Part shown: one piece after another, positions 7,459 through 16,550 of the stretch
Layout of the letters: each line of letters begins with the position of its first letter
Numbering within the stretch: position 1 is the stretch's first letter
Origin: Alphaproteobacteria bacterium
GTDB lineage: Bacteria; Pseudomonadota; Alphaproteobacteria; Caulobacterales; Hyphomonadaceae
DNA length: 42,531 nucleotides
Direction of reading: 5' to 3'
Assembly (NCBI GenBank): GCA_018830285.1
Contig: JAHJSB010000054.1
Coordinates: forward strand, 1 to 42,531
The notes under the pieces: model-generated
The model's database searches: none
Seen by the model: the letters and a program-made list of their open reading frames with translations, nothing else
What the model was told of the DNA's origin: nothing
Position numbers and translations under genes: made by a program

Positions 7459-8982
7459 TTAAAGCTCCATTGGGGTTTTGGCTTTGGACCGCTTGTCCCG
7501 GCCGAACAGGCCGAGTTCCGTGCGCCCGCCAGAACAGTCATTGCCGAAAGTAAATCCGCACTCACCGCGCATTTCAAATGCATCTTCCTGCGATTCCCGG
7601 TGGGTTGTAGGGATGACGAAGCGATCCTCGTAGTTGGCGATCGCCATGTAGCGGTACATTTCATCGATCTGACGGGCGGTGAGGCCCACCTTCTTGGCGG
7701 TGGGGTGATCGATCACCCCTTCAATCGTCTTGGCCCGCATGTATTTGCGCATGGCCATCATTCGTTCGAGCGCCAGAACGACCGGTTCTTCCTTGCCGGC
7801 GGTCAGCATGTTGGCAAGATAGCGGACTGGAATACGCATGCTGGAAACATCCGGCATATCCGCATCGGTTTCGAGCGCGCCCGCAGCCACGGCCGACTGG
7901 ATCGGAGAGAGAGGTGGCACATACCAGACCATGGGCAGCGTGCGATATTCCGGATGCAGCGGAAACGCGACCTTCCACTCCATCGCCATCTTGTAGACTG
8001 GACTCGCCTGCGCCGCTTTCAGCCAGGCTTCCGGAATCCCATCCAGTCGCGCTTGCGCGATAACAGCCGGATCATTCGGATCCAGGAAAACATCGAGCTG
8101 CGCTTGATAGAGATCCTTTTCGTCCGGCGTGCTGGCTGCTGCTTCGATCTTGTCGGCATCGTAGAGCAAGACACCGAGATAGCGGATCCGCCCGACGCAG
8201 GTTTCCGAACAGACAGTCGGTTGGCCAACCTCGATGCGCGGATAGCAGAAGGTGCATTTTTCCGACTTTCCGGATTCCCAGTTATAGTAGACTTTCTTGT
8301 AGGGGCACGCCGAGACGCACATCCGCCAGCCGCGACACTTGTCCTGATCAATCAGGACGATGCCGTCCTCTTCCCGCTTGTAGATCGCCCCTGACGGGCA
8401 GGCCGCCACACATGTCGGATTCAGGCAGTGTTCGCACAAGCGCGGCAAGTACATCATGAAGGTTTGCTCGAAGGCGCCGTAGATAGCCTTTTCCACCCCT
8501 TCGAAATTGTAATCTGCACTGCGCTTTTCAAACTCGCCGCCAAGGATTTCCTCCCAGTTGGGGCCCCACTCGATCTTCTCCATGCGCTGACCCGTGATCT
8601 TCGATCGGGGGCGCGCGGTCGGGAACGCTTTCATCTCAGGCGCGGTCTGGAGATGCGCATAGTCGAAATCGAAGGGTTCATAATAGTCGTCGATTTCGGG
8701 CAGGTCCGGATTGGCAAAGATCTTGGCGAGAATGCGCCATTTTGCGCCCATTTTCGGTTCTATCCGGCCATTCGCCTTACGCCGCCAGCCACCATTCCAG
8801 CGCTTCTGGTTCTCCCAGTCTTTCGGAAAACCAATGCCCGGCTTGGTCTCGACATTGTTAAACCAAGCGTATTCAACTCCCTCCCGGCTCGTCCATACAT
8901 TCTTGCATGTTACCGAACAGGTGTGACACCCGATGCACTTGTCGAGGTTGAGGACCATTCCAATCTGAGCACGGATTTTCAT
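7459..8982 (-). CDS. narH: Respiratory nitrate reductase beta subunit (Fe-S)
   Basis: NarH carries electrons from NarI to NarG through three 4Fe-4S clusters and one 3Fe-4S cluster. The 507-residue protein has the four Cys groups: 'CIGCHTCSVTCKNVW' at the N-terminus, 'CEHCLNPTCVAACP', 'CRGWRMCVSACPYKK' (Trp in place of one Cys, as in the 3Fe-4S site) and 'CTFCYPRIEVGQPTVCSETCVGR'. It overlaps the narG stop by 4 bases and leads into narJ after two bases. Confidence 0.97.
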   Translation of the reverse strand: MKIRAQIGMVLNLDKCIGCHTCSVTCKNVWTSREGVEYAWFNNVETKPGIGFPKDWENQKRWNGGWRRKANGRIEPKMGAKWRILAKIFANPDLPEIDDYYEPFDFDYAHLQTAPEMKAFPTARPRSKITGQRMEKIEWGPNWEEILGGEFEKRSADYNFEGVEKAIYGAFEQTFMMYLPRLCEHCLNPTCVAACPSGAIYKREEDGIVLIDQDKCRGWRMCVSACPYKKVYYNWESGKSEKCTFCYPRIEVGQPTVCSETCVGRIRYLGVLLYDADKIEAAASTPDEKDLYQAQLDVFLDPNDPAVIAQARLDGIPEAWLKAAQASPVYKMAMEWKVAFPLHPEYRTLPMVWYVPPLSPIQSAVAAGALETDADMPDVSSMRIPVRYLANMLTAGKEEPVVLALERMMAMRKYMRAKTIEGVIDHPTAKKVGLTARQIDEMYRYMAIANYEDRFVIPTTHRESQEDAFEMRGECGFTFGNDCSGGRTELGLFGRDKRSKAKTPMEL

Positions 8983-11900
8983 TGTGCGCCCTCCATTTGC
9001 GAGGCCGGCTCTTCGAGCCAGTCGACATTTGCCATTTTGCGGATGACCACGAATTCATCCCGGTTTGAGCCAACTGTGCCGTAATAGTTGAACCCGTAGG
9101 ACAGCTGGGCATATCCACCGATCATGTGGGTCGGTTTCAGGATCGTCCGCGTGACCGAATTATGGATCCCGCCGCGTTTTCCAGTGATTTCCGATCCAGG
9201 CGTATTCACGATCTTCTCCTGTGCGTGGTACATGAAGATCGTGCCTTCCCGGATTCGCTGGGATACGACGACGCGAGCCGTCAGTGCGCCATTCGCGTTG
9301 AACACCTCCACCCAGTCATTGTCGACAAGGTCTGCACGCTTCGCATCAGTCTCCGACAACCAGACAACCGGACCACCGCGGTTCAATGTCAGCATCATCA
9401 GATTGTCGGAATAGGTCGAGTGGATGCCCCATTTCTGGTGCGGCGTGATGAAGTTCAGCGTGATCTCCTTGTTACCGTTTGGCTTGTCGCCCTGGACGAA
9501 CGTTGTCTTGAGATCGATCGGAGGCTTGTAAACAACAAACCCCTCTCCGAATGCGCGCATCCAGTCATGGTCCTGGTAGAGTTGCTGGCGTCCCGTCAGG
9601 GTCCGCCAAGGGATCAGTTCGTGGACGTTCGTATAGCCGGCATTATAGCTGACATGTTCGCTCTCGATGCCTGACCATGTCGGAGAAGAAATGATCTTGC
9701 GCGGTTGGGCGACGATGTCACGGAACCGGATCTTCTCGTCTTCCTTGGGCAGGGCCAGATGCGCGTGATCACGTCCGGTCTGCTTTTCGAGCGCATGCCA
9801 AGCCTTGACGGCGACCTCGCCATTGGTTTCCGGTGCAAGCATCAGGATCGTCTCGCAGGCGTCGATATCGGAATCGATGCGCGGTTGGCCCTTGGCGACG
9901 TTTTCATCGAGCACGCGCCCATTGAGCGAACCGAGATTGGCCACATCATGCGCCGTGTCCCAGCCAATCCCCTTGCCGCCATTGCCAAGTTTTTCGAGGA
10001 GCGGGCCGAGTGAAGTGAATTTCGCATAGGTTTGGGAATAGTCCCGCTTGACCACACTGATCTGCGGCATGGTCTGACCGGGGATCGGTTCACTCCCGTC
10101 GGTCAGCCAGTCCGTAACGCCCGCTGCCTGGGCAAGCTCTCCGGCAGTGTCGTGCTGTATCGGTGTGAGGACGACATCGGTCACCGCATTGAGCACTTCC
10201 GGTGCCACTTCCGAGAACTTACGGGCGAGGCCTTTGAATATCTCCCAGTCCGACTGTGATTCCCATGCTGGATCGACGGCCGCACCCAGGGGGTGGATGA
10301 ACGGGTGCATATCGGACGTATTGAGATCGTTCTTCTCGTACCAGGTGGCCGTGGGCAGAACGATATCGGAATAGACCGCAGTGGTAGACATGCGGAAATC
10401 GATACACACGAGCAGGTCGAGTTTCCCTTTAGGGGCGTCCTCGTGCCATTTGACCGTCGTCGGTTTCACACCGCCGGTCTCTCCGAGGTCCTTGCCCTGC
10501 ACGCCGTGATCGGTTCCGAGCAGATGCTTGAGGAAATATTCATGCCCCTTGCCCGATGAACCGAGCAGGTTGGAACGCCAGACGAACATGTTACGCGGCC
10601 AGTTGGCTTCATGATCCGGATCCATGCACGACATTTCGAGATCGCCGGATTTCAGAGACTTCACGACATAGTCCTTCGGATCCATCCCTGCCTTTTCAGC
10701 GAGGGCTGCAATTTCGATCGGGTTCGTTTTGAGCGCTGGCGCAGAAGGCAGCCAGCCCATGCGTTCGGCTTTGGCATTGTAATCGATGAAACTACCGGTC
10801 CAGTCGCCCTCAGGCGCTGTCGGTGACAGGATTTCGCCGATAGGAACGGTCTCATAGCGCCACTGGTCAGTATGTGCATAAAAGTATGAGGTCGAGTTCT
10901 GTTGACGCGGCGGGCGCACCCAATCGGTCGCAAAGGCAAGCGGCGCCCAACCCGTCTGCGGGCGCAGTTTCTCCTGACCAACATAGTGCGACCAGCCACC
11001 ACCAGACTGGCCAACACACCCGCACAGGACCAGCATATTGATCACCGCGCGATAGTTCATGTCCATATGGTACCAGTGGTTCATGCCCGCACCGATGATG
11101 ACCATGGACTTCCCATTGGTCTTTTCCGCATTGGTAGCGAACCCTCGCGCGACCGCGATGACCTGCTCGCGCGGGACTGAGGTGATCGCTTCGGCCCAGG
11201 CCGGCGTGTAAGGTGCTGGGTCGTCGAAATCTTTCGCGAGGTGCTCGCCGCCATAGCCTTGATCGACGCCGTAGTTCGCCATCAGGAGGTCATAGACGCT
11301 GGCCACCAGGGTTTCGGCGCCGTCAGCAAGCTTCATGCGCTTGACAGGAATGTTGCGGGTCAGCACGTCCGGATGATCGGTGGAGGCAAAGCCATTGCTG
11401 GCAGAGTTGGCAAAATAGGGGAAACGGACGCTGGCGACATGGTCCTCGACGCCCTTCAGGCCAAGGCGCAGCTTGATCTCTTTGCCCTTGCCATCGCGTT
11501 CCTCAAGGTTCCACTTGCCTGTGTCTCCCCACCGAAACCCGATCGAGCCATTCGGGACAACAACCTTGCCCGTCGTCTCGTCGAGCCCGACTGTCTTCCA
11601 TTCGGGCTTGTTCTCTTCCTTGAGCGCACCATCGAAATCCGATGCGCGCAGGAGACGCTCAGGCACATAGCCGTCTTCTTGTTCCTGCAGGCGAACGAGT
11701 AATGGCAGGTCACTATACTTGCGGATGTAATCGCGGAAGTAAGGTACATCGCGATCACGGTGATACTCTGTCAGGATGACATGCCCAAATGCCATGCCGA
11801 GGGCCGCATCCGTGCCCTGCTTGGCCGCAACCCAGACGTCCGAGAATTTCGATGCCTCCGAATAATCCGGGCATATGACCACGGATTTGACACCCTTGTA

Positions 11901-12713
11901 GCGCGCTTCGGTATAGAAGTGCGCATCGGGCGTGCGGGTCTGTGGCACGTTCGATCCCCAAAGGATAAGGAAGCCCGAATTGTACCAGTCAGCGCTTTCG
12001 GCGACGTCCGTCTGCTCGCCCCAAGTCTGCGGGCTTGCCGGCGGAAGGTCGCAATACCAGTCATAGAAGGACCCGGTTACCCCGCCGATAAGCTGGAGGT
12101 AACGCGCGCCGGCCGCATATGAAACCATGGACATGGCCGGGATCGGGGAAAACCCGAATACGCGGTCAGGTCCCCACTTCTTGATCGTGTGCGCATTGGC
12201 TGCCGCAATAATCTCGTTGACCGTCTCCCAGTCTGCGCGCACGAACCCGCCAAGTCCGCGCCGCGTGACATAGTCGGCGCGTCTTTCCGGATCGTCCTGG
12301 ATCGACCTCCAGGCAGCAACCGGTTCCATTGTCTTGCGGGCTGCACGATAGGATTTCAATAACCGTGCCCGGATCAGGGGATACTTCACGCGATTGGCCG
12401 AATAGAGATACCAGCTATAGCTCGCGCCACGCGCACAACCTCGGGGTTCATGGTTCGGCAGGTCATCGCGTGTCCGCGGATAGTCTGTCTGCTGAGTTTC
12501 CCATGTTACGATGCCACCCTTGACATAGATCTTCCATGAACACGATCCGGTGCAGTTTACGCCGTGAGTCGAGCGCACAATCTTGTCGTGGCGCCAACGA
12601 TTGCGATAGGCTTCCTCCCAAGAACGATCCTCGTCATTGAGGACGCCGTGTCCGCCCGAATAGAGCTCGGTCTGCCGCCGGAAAAATGTCAATCTGTCGA
12701 GTGTGTGGCTCAT
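8979..12713 (-). CDS. narG: Respiratory nitrate reductase alpha subunit (catalytic)
   Basis: NarG reduces nitrate to nitrite at a bis-MGD molybdenum site on the cytoplasmic side of the inner membrane. The 1244-residue length is standard. H50, C54, C58 and C93 ('HGVNCTGSCSW', 'NHEPRGCARGAS') ligate the FS0 cluster. 'FYDWYCDLPPASPQTWGEQT' contains D222, the molybdenum ligand. 'DYAEIA'-type MGD segments are present as 'VICPDYSEASKF'. The N-terminus has no Tat signal, as expected for membrane-bound Nar rather than periplasmic Nap. It follows narK by 14 bases. Confidence 0.98.
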   Translation of the reverse strand: MSHTLDRLTFFRRQTELYSGGHGVLNDEDRSWEEAYRNRWRHDKIVRSTHGVNCTGSCSWKIYVKGGIVTWETQQTDYPRTRDDLPNHEPRGCARGASYSWYLYSANRVKYPLIRARLLKSYRAARKTMEPVAAWRSIQDDPERRADYVTRRGLGGFVRADWETVNEIIAAANAHTIKKWGPDRVFGFSPIPAMSMVSYAAGARYLQLIGGVTGSFYDWYCDLPPASPQTWGEQTDVAESADWYNSGFLILWGSNVPQTRTPDAHFYTEARYKGVKSVVICPDYSEASKFSDVWVAAKQGTDAALGMAFGHVILTEYHRDRDVPYFRDYIRKYSDLPLLVRLQEQEDGYVPERLLRASDFDGALKEENKPEWKTVGLDETTGKVVVPNGSIGFRWGDTGKWNLEERDGKGKEIKLRLGLKGVEDHVASVRFPYFANSASNGFASTDHPDVLTRNIPVKRMKLADGAETLVASVYDLLMANYGVDQGYGGEHLAKDFDDPAPYTPAWAEAITSVPREQVIAVARGFATNAEKTNGKSMVIIGAGMNHWYHMDMNYRAVINMLVLCGCVGQSGGGWSHYVGQEKLRPQTGWAPLAFATDWVRPPRQQNSTSYFYAHTDQWRYETVPIGEILSPTAPEGDWTGSFIDYNAKAERMGWLPSAPALKTNPIEIAALAEKAGMDPKDYVVKSLKSGDLEMSCMDPDHEANWPRNMFVWRSNLLGSSGKGHEYFLKHLLGTDHGVQGKDLGETGGVKPTTVKWHEDAPKGKLDLLVCIDFRMSTTAVYSDIVLPTATWYEKNDLNTSDMHPFIHPLGAAVDPAWESQSDWEIFKGLARKFSEVAPEVLNAVTDVVLTPIQHDTAGELAQAAGVTDWLTDGSEPIPGQTMPQISVVKRDYSQTYAKFTSLGPLLEKLGNGGKGIGWDTAHDVANLGSLNGRVLDENVAKGQPRIDSDIDACETILMLAPETNGEVAVKAWHALEKQTGRDHAHLALPKEDEKIRFRDIVAQPRKIISSPTWSGIESEHVSYNAGYTNVHELIPWRTLTGRQQLYQDHDWMRAFGEGFVVYKPPIDLKTTFVQGDKPNGNKEITLNFITPHQKWGIHSTYSDNLMMLTLNRGGPVVWLSETDAKRADLVDNDWVEVFNANGALTARVVVSQRIREGTIFMYHAQEKIVNTPGSEITGKRGGIHNSVTRTILKPTHMIGGYAQLSYGFNYYGTVGSNRDEFVVIRKMANVDWLEEPASQMEGAQ

Positions 12714-12727
12714 TTTTCAGTATCCTT

Positions 12728-15460
12728 TTAGACAGTCGCCGCAGGGGCAGAAGTGGAGATGGTCGCGCGCCCGCGTTCGATGTCGTGCAAGAGGCCACCC
12801 TTGCGGGTGTACACACGCCAGGTCAGGACGAGACACGAGACGTAGAAGACCAGGAAGCAGATCAAGGCCGGCATAGCGCTGCCGCTCGCTGAAAGGGACG
12901 TGCCAAATCCCATTGGAATGAAGAAGGCGCCGTAAGCTGCAATGGCCGAGGTAAAACCCGTGATCGCAGCGCTTTCCTTGTCCGACTGACGGACGAGTTC
13001 GTCGGGCGACAGGTGCGGCTCAAGGCGCGCCACTTCCTTGCGCATAATGACGGGGATCATCTGGAAAGTTGAGGCATTGCCAACCCCAGTTGCAAAGAAC
13101 AGGAACATGAAGCTCGAAAAGAACCCGGCAAAACTTCCGACTTGCAGGGATGCCATGACGCCGAGCGTGCCGAGTGCCATCGCAACGAAAACCCAGACCG
13201 TTACACGCCCCCCCCCCCATCGGTCGGATATCCATCCCGTGAAGGAACGCGACAAGGCGCCGACCAAAGGCCCGAGGAAGGCAATCTGCAAGACGTTGAC
13301 GTCCGGAAACTGCGTCTTTGTCAGCAGGACGAAGGCCGCCGAGAAACCGATGAAGGAACCGAACGTGCCCGTATAGAGCCAGCACATGAACCAGGTATGG
13401 GCTCGTTGGAATATCACAGACTGTTCAGCAAAGGAGGCCTTTGCCGAAGCCAGGTCGTTCATGCCGAACCAGGCAGCGAAGGCTGAGGCAATAATGAACG
13501 GAACCCAGATAAAGCCTGCGTTCTGGAGGAAAATTTCCTCGCCAGTGCCGGTCACGATCGGGTCACCGCCAAGGACACCAAACACGCCCATCGTAATGGC
13601 GATGGGCACAAGGAATTGCATGGCGCTGACCCCGAGATTGCCGAGCCCTGCATTGAGTGCGAGCGCATTGCCCTTCTCCTTCTTGGGGAAGAAGAATCCA
13701 ATGTTTGACATCGAGGAGGCAAAGTTGCCGCCACCGAAGCCGCAGAGTAATGCCAGTACCAGCATGATCCAATAGGGCGTATCCGGATTCTGGACCGCAA
13801 AGCCGATACCAAGCGCAGGCGCCAGAAGTGACCAGGTGGTCAGGGTGGTCCAGAGCCGTCCACCGAAGATCGGCACCATGAAACTGTAGAATATACGCAG
13901 CGTGGCACCAGACAGGCCTGGCAATGCTGCGAGCCAGAACAGCTGGCTGGTCGAGTATCCAAAACCAATCTGCGGCAGTTTGGCAACCACAACCGACCAC
14001 ACCATCCAGACCGAGAAGGACAGGAGCAAGGCCGGGATCGAGAGCCAAAGATTGCGATTGGCAACTTTCTTCCCGGTCTCCTGCCAGAAGGTCTCATCCT
14101 CCGGGCGCCAGTCAGTAATCAGTTTTGGCGAAAGCGCCTTATTCGCCGCAACATCGTGAAGAGGCTGCATTTCCGGTAGCTGCGGCAGTTGATCAAGGGC
14201 CGCTCCCGACGCCTCGCGCTCCATCCGCTGGATTGCCAGATGCATCCATATGAATGAACCAGACACCAACAAGAACAGCGCCATGAACGAACTTGTCCAC
14301 ACGCCGGTCAAATCGTTCAGCATACCGAATGCAATCGGGAGGATGAATCCACCCAGTCCCCCGATCATGCCCACAAGGCCACCCACAGCGCCAACATCCT
14401 TGGGATAATAGATCGGGATGTGCTTGTAGACCGCCGCCTTGCCGAGACTCATGAAAAAGCCAAGCACAAAGATCAGGACAACAAACGCGGCAGGACCCAT
14501 GGCCAACCGAAACGTGATCGGACCGTTGACGCCATCGACGATGTAGGAGGTTGGGGGATAGGACAGGATGAAGGTAACAACCATCGACACAAGGAAAGTC
14601 CAGTACATCACCTTGCGGGCACCGACCTGGTCAGCCAGATGGCCGCCATAGATGCGGAAAATGGAAGCCGGGATCGAATAGGCTGCAGCCAGCATACCCG
14701 CCGTCCTGATGTCAAAACCGTACACGCCGATGAGGTAGTGGGGCAGAGACAAGGCGAGCGCGACAAACCCACCAAAAACAAAGAAATAGTAGAGTGAAAA
14801 ACGCCAGACCTGGACATTGCGTAACGGTGCGAACTGAGAGGAGAAACTGCGCGGCTTGGCACCCGACCTGCGCCGTTCGGCGAGGTCTGGGTCATCCTTG
14901 GTGAAGGCAAAGAAGATGATGGCCGTCACTGCCAGAGCAATTGCCCACACCGTCGCCACGCCCGTCCAGCCGATCGACGCCATCACGATTGGCGCGGCAA
15001 ACTTGGTTACAGCCGCACCGACATTGCCCGCCCCGACGATACCGAGCGCCGCACCTTGCTTCTCGATGGGAAAGAATTTCGATACGTAGGTAATCGATAC
15101 GGCAAATGACCCGCCCGCCAGACCAATACCCAGCGCGGCGATCAGGAATTGGGGATATGTCTCGGCAAAGGTCAGGAGCCAGGTCGCCAGTGCAGACAGC
15201 AGCATGACGATGACATTCACGATGCGGCCACCATACTGGTCGGCCCAGATACCCAAAACCAGGCGCGACAGCGAGCCGGTCAGGATCGGAGTCCCCACGA
15301 GCAAGCCGAACTGCGTTTCCGTCAGGCCAAGATCCTTCTGGATCTGGATGCCCAGGATCGCGAAGATGACCCATACAGCGAAGCAGATCGTGAAGGCGAA
15401 AGTCGTGAGACCCAGTGCTGTATTGGCACCAGGGGCCGGCTGGGTTTTGGAATCTGTCAT
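12728..15460 (-). CDS. narK: Fused NarK1-NarK2 nitrate/nitrite transporter
   Basis: A 910-residue protein made of two complete major-facilitator units, about residues 1-430 and 475-900, each with about 12 membrane segments. The nitrate-signature loops appear in both halves: 'GLAGGSFAVSITYVSKFFP' and 'GGLVGMIGGLGGFILPIAFG' in the first, 'GFGGGNFASSMSNIGFFFPK' and 'ATGVGNASTFQMIPVIM' in the second. In the Paracoccus fusion, NarK1 is linked to proton-coupled nitrate entry and NarK2 to nitrate/nitrite exchange; I transfer that by family. An 11-G run in the coding strand (13208-13218) falls at about residue 748. It is the first gene of the nar operon, with a 313-bp control region upstream. Confidence 0.95.
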   Translation of the reverse strand: MTDSKTQPAPGANTALGLTTFAFTICFAVWVIFAILGIQIQKDLGLTETQFGLLVGTPILTGSLSRLVLGIWADQYGGRIVNVIVMLLSALATWLLTFAETYPQFLIAALGIGLAGGSFAVSITYVSKFFPIEKQGAALGIVGAGNVGAAVTKFAAPIVMASIGWTGVATVWAIALAVTAIIFFAFTKDDPDLAERRRSGAKPRSFSSQFAPLRNVQVWRFSLYYFFVFGGFVALALSLPHYLIGVYGFDIRTAGMLAAAYSIPASIFRIYGGHLADQVGARKVMYWTFLVSMVVTFILSYPPTSYIVDGVNGPITFRLAMGPAAFVVLIFVLGFFMSLGKAAVYKHIPIYYPKDVGAVGGLVGMIGGLGGFILPIAFGMLNDLTGVWTSSFMALFLLVSGSFIWMHLAIQRMEREASGAALDQLPQLPEMQPLHDVAANKALSPKLITDWRPEDETFWQETGKKVANRNLWLSIPALLLSFSVWMVWSVVVAKLPQIGFGYSTSQLFWLAALPGLSGATLRIFYSFMVPIFGGRLWTTLTTWSLLAPALGIGFAVQNPDTPYWIMLVLALLCGFGGGNFASSMSNIGFFFPKKEKGNALALNAGLGNLGVSAMQFLVPIAITMGVFGVLGGDPIVTGTGEEIFLQNAGFIWVPFIIASAFAAWFGMNDLASAKASFAEQSVIFQRAHTWFMCWLYTGTFGSFIGFSAAFVLLTKTQFPDVNVLQIAFLGPLVGALSRSFTGWISDRWGGGRVTVWVFVAMALGTLGVMASLQVGSFAGFFSSFMFLFFATGVGNASTFQMIPVIMRKEVARLEPHLSPDELVRQSDKESAAITGFTSAIAAYGAFFIPMGFGTSLSASGSAMPALICFLVFYVSCLVLTWRVYTRKGGLLHDIERGRATISTSAPAATV
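13208..13218 (-). repeat. 11-base poly-G tract inside narK
   Basis: The plus strand has 11 consecutive C, so the narK coding strand reads G11 in the second transporter unit, at 'SDRWGGGRV', the loop between membrane segments 2 and 3. As given, the frame is open. A slip of one base would truncate the second half of the transporter. Confidence 0.9.
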
Positions 15461-15773
15461 ATCGGTCCCCCTCAGATCGGTGATGAAAATCCAGACCGAG
15501 ACGTGGCACTGCTCCTGTTTGGATGCCTTGATATTTGCGAAGTGGTGGGGTGTCGTTTGTCCGAATGTCCGGCCAAATTGAGATCAATCTTTTCAGAACT
15601 GATCAGTGCATCGGGGCGCCTTGAGAATGCACTCGGAAAGACCTGAACCTTTCGGGATCGATCCTTGACATTTATCAATCCGGTTTCTAAGAATTCTCTC
15701 ATGCATTGGCAGGAGGTTGGCTTACCTCTGTCGATTTTCAGACCTTTCACGCGCGACACTCACAGGAAGCTGC
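15461..15773. promoter_or_regulatory. Divergent narK / narR-like control region
   Basis: This 313-bp gap separates the ATG of narK (minus strand) from that of the Fnr-family regulator (plus strand). It contains one perfect Fnr-type palindrome (15665-15678) and one half-site with a poor second arm (TTGAT at 15528-15532, followed after four bases by GCGAA). The half-site is about 70 bp upstream of the narK ATG and the perfect site about 96 bp upstream of the regulator ATG. I see no confident -35/-10 pair. No gene is visible in it. Confidence 0.7.
15665..15678. promoter_or_regulatory. Fnr/Dnr/NarR-type binding site
   Basis: The sequence TTGACATTTATCAA matches the Fnr-family consensus TTGAY-N4-RTCAA at every defined position. 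The adjacent regulator has the E-x-x-S-R recognition helix expected to read TTGA half-sites, so autoregulation and activation of narK are likely. Confidence 0.8.
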
Positions 15774-16550
15774 ATGACGCTGAAACCTACAGATATTGTG
15801 CGCACGCGCGAACTCGCCTTCTTCAGAGCCGCAAGTGACGAAACCTTTGACCGCGTCATGTCAGGCGCGTTCCTGCAGCGCTTTCCCTCTGGAACAACAT
15901 TGCTTTTGGAAGGCGACAGCGTCGACTTTCTCTACGTCCTGCTCGATGGCTCGGTCGAACTCGGTGCCGGCTGGAAGTCGAAGGATACCACGCTCGCAAT
16001 ACTCAGACCCGTATCTACCTTTATCCTGGCAGCTGTCGTTCTTGAGTCGGACGCCCTGATGTCGGCTGTCACGCTGGAGCGTTCTGAAATCCTTATGGTG
16101 CCCGGCGAATCGATCCGGCGCGCCATGAGCGATGACCCGGTCTTCGGTTTTGCAATCTCGGAAGAACTCGCTGGCTGCTATCGCGGACTGGTACGCTCGA
16201 TCAAGAACCACAAGTTGCGCGATTCGACCGAACGACTCGCGAACTATTTGATGACTCAGCGCGCCCGTCAGGGCGAGACGGACGAAATCACGCTACCTCA
16301 TGAAAAGCGAGTGCTGGCTGCCCTGCTGGGAATGTCTCCCGAGAACCTGTCGCGCGCCTTCGCGAAACTGTCGGCTCAGGGCGTAGCGGTTGACGGTGCC
16401 CTTGTGCGTTTCAGCAAAGTGCAGGCGCTCGAGCGACTGGCTCGGCCGAGCCCGCTCATCGACAATCATTTTGCCCAGAGCCGCAGCCAGCTTGGCAAGG
16501 CCAATACCGAACGCCAGCAAGGTGTGTTGAACGACCCCCAAAACCGCTAA
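15774..16550 (+). CDS. Crp/Fnr-family regulator without Fe-S cysteines (NarR-like)
   Basis: A 258-residue transcription factor. The N-terminal cyclic-nucleotide-binding-like barrel has 'FPSGTTLLLEGDSVDFLYVLLDGSVEL' at about residues 37-63. A long dimerisation helix follows, then a C-terminal winged helix with 'LLGMSPENLSRAFAKLSAQG'. E190, S193 and R194 match the Fnr recognition helix (E-x-x-S-R). It has only one cysteine (C135), so it cannot bind an Fnr-type cluster; NarR, Dnr and NnrR share this feature. Position next to narK and Cys-poverty favour a NarR-like nitrate/nitrite-responsive activator, but Dnr-type NO sensing cannot be excluded. Start chosen at 15774 for its GGAAG ribosome site; an upstream in-frame Met lies at 15717. 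Its stop overlaps that of convergent moaA. Confidence 0.85.
   Translation: MTLKPTDIVRTRELAFFRAASDETFDRVMSGAFLQRFPSGTTLLLEGDSVDFLYVLLDGSVELGAGWKSKDTTLAILRPVSTFILAAVVLESDALMSAVTLERSEILMVPGESIRRAMSDDPVFGFAISEELAGCYRGLVRSIKNHKLRDSTERLANYLMTQRARQGETDEITLPHEKRVLAALLGMSPENLSRAFAKLSAQGVAVDGALVRFSKVQALERLARPSPLIDNHFAQSRSQLGKANTERQQGVLNDPQNR

Noticed and set aside
7600-8394. 264-residue plus-strand frame opposite narH
   Set aside because: Antisense shadow of narH with no domain and an unusual His/Arg-rich composition.
15528-15541. Second Fnr-type site close to narK
   Set aside because: The TTGAT arm is perfect but the second arm matches only two of five positions; kept only as a half-site note.
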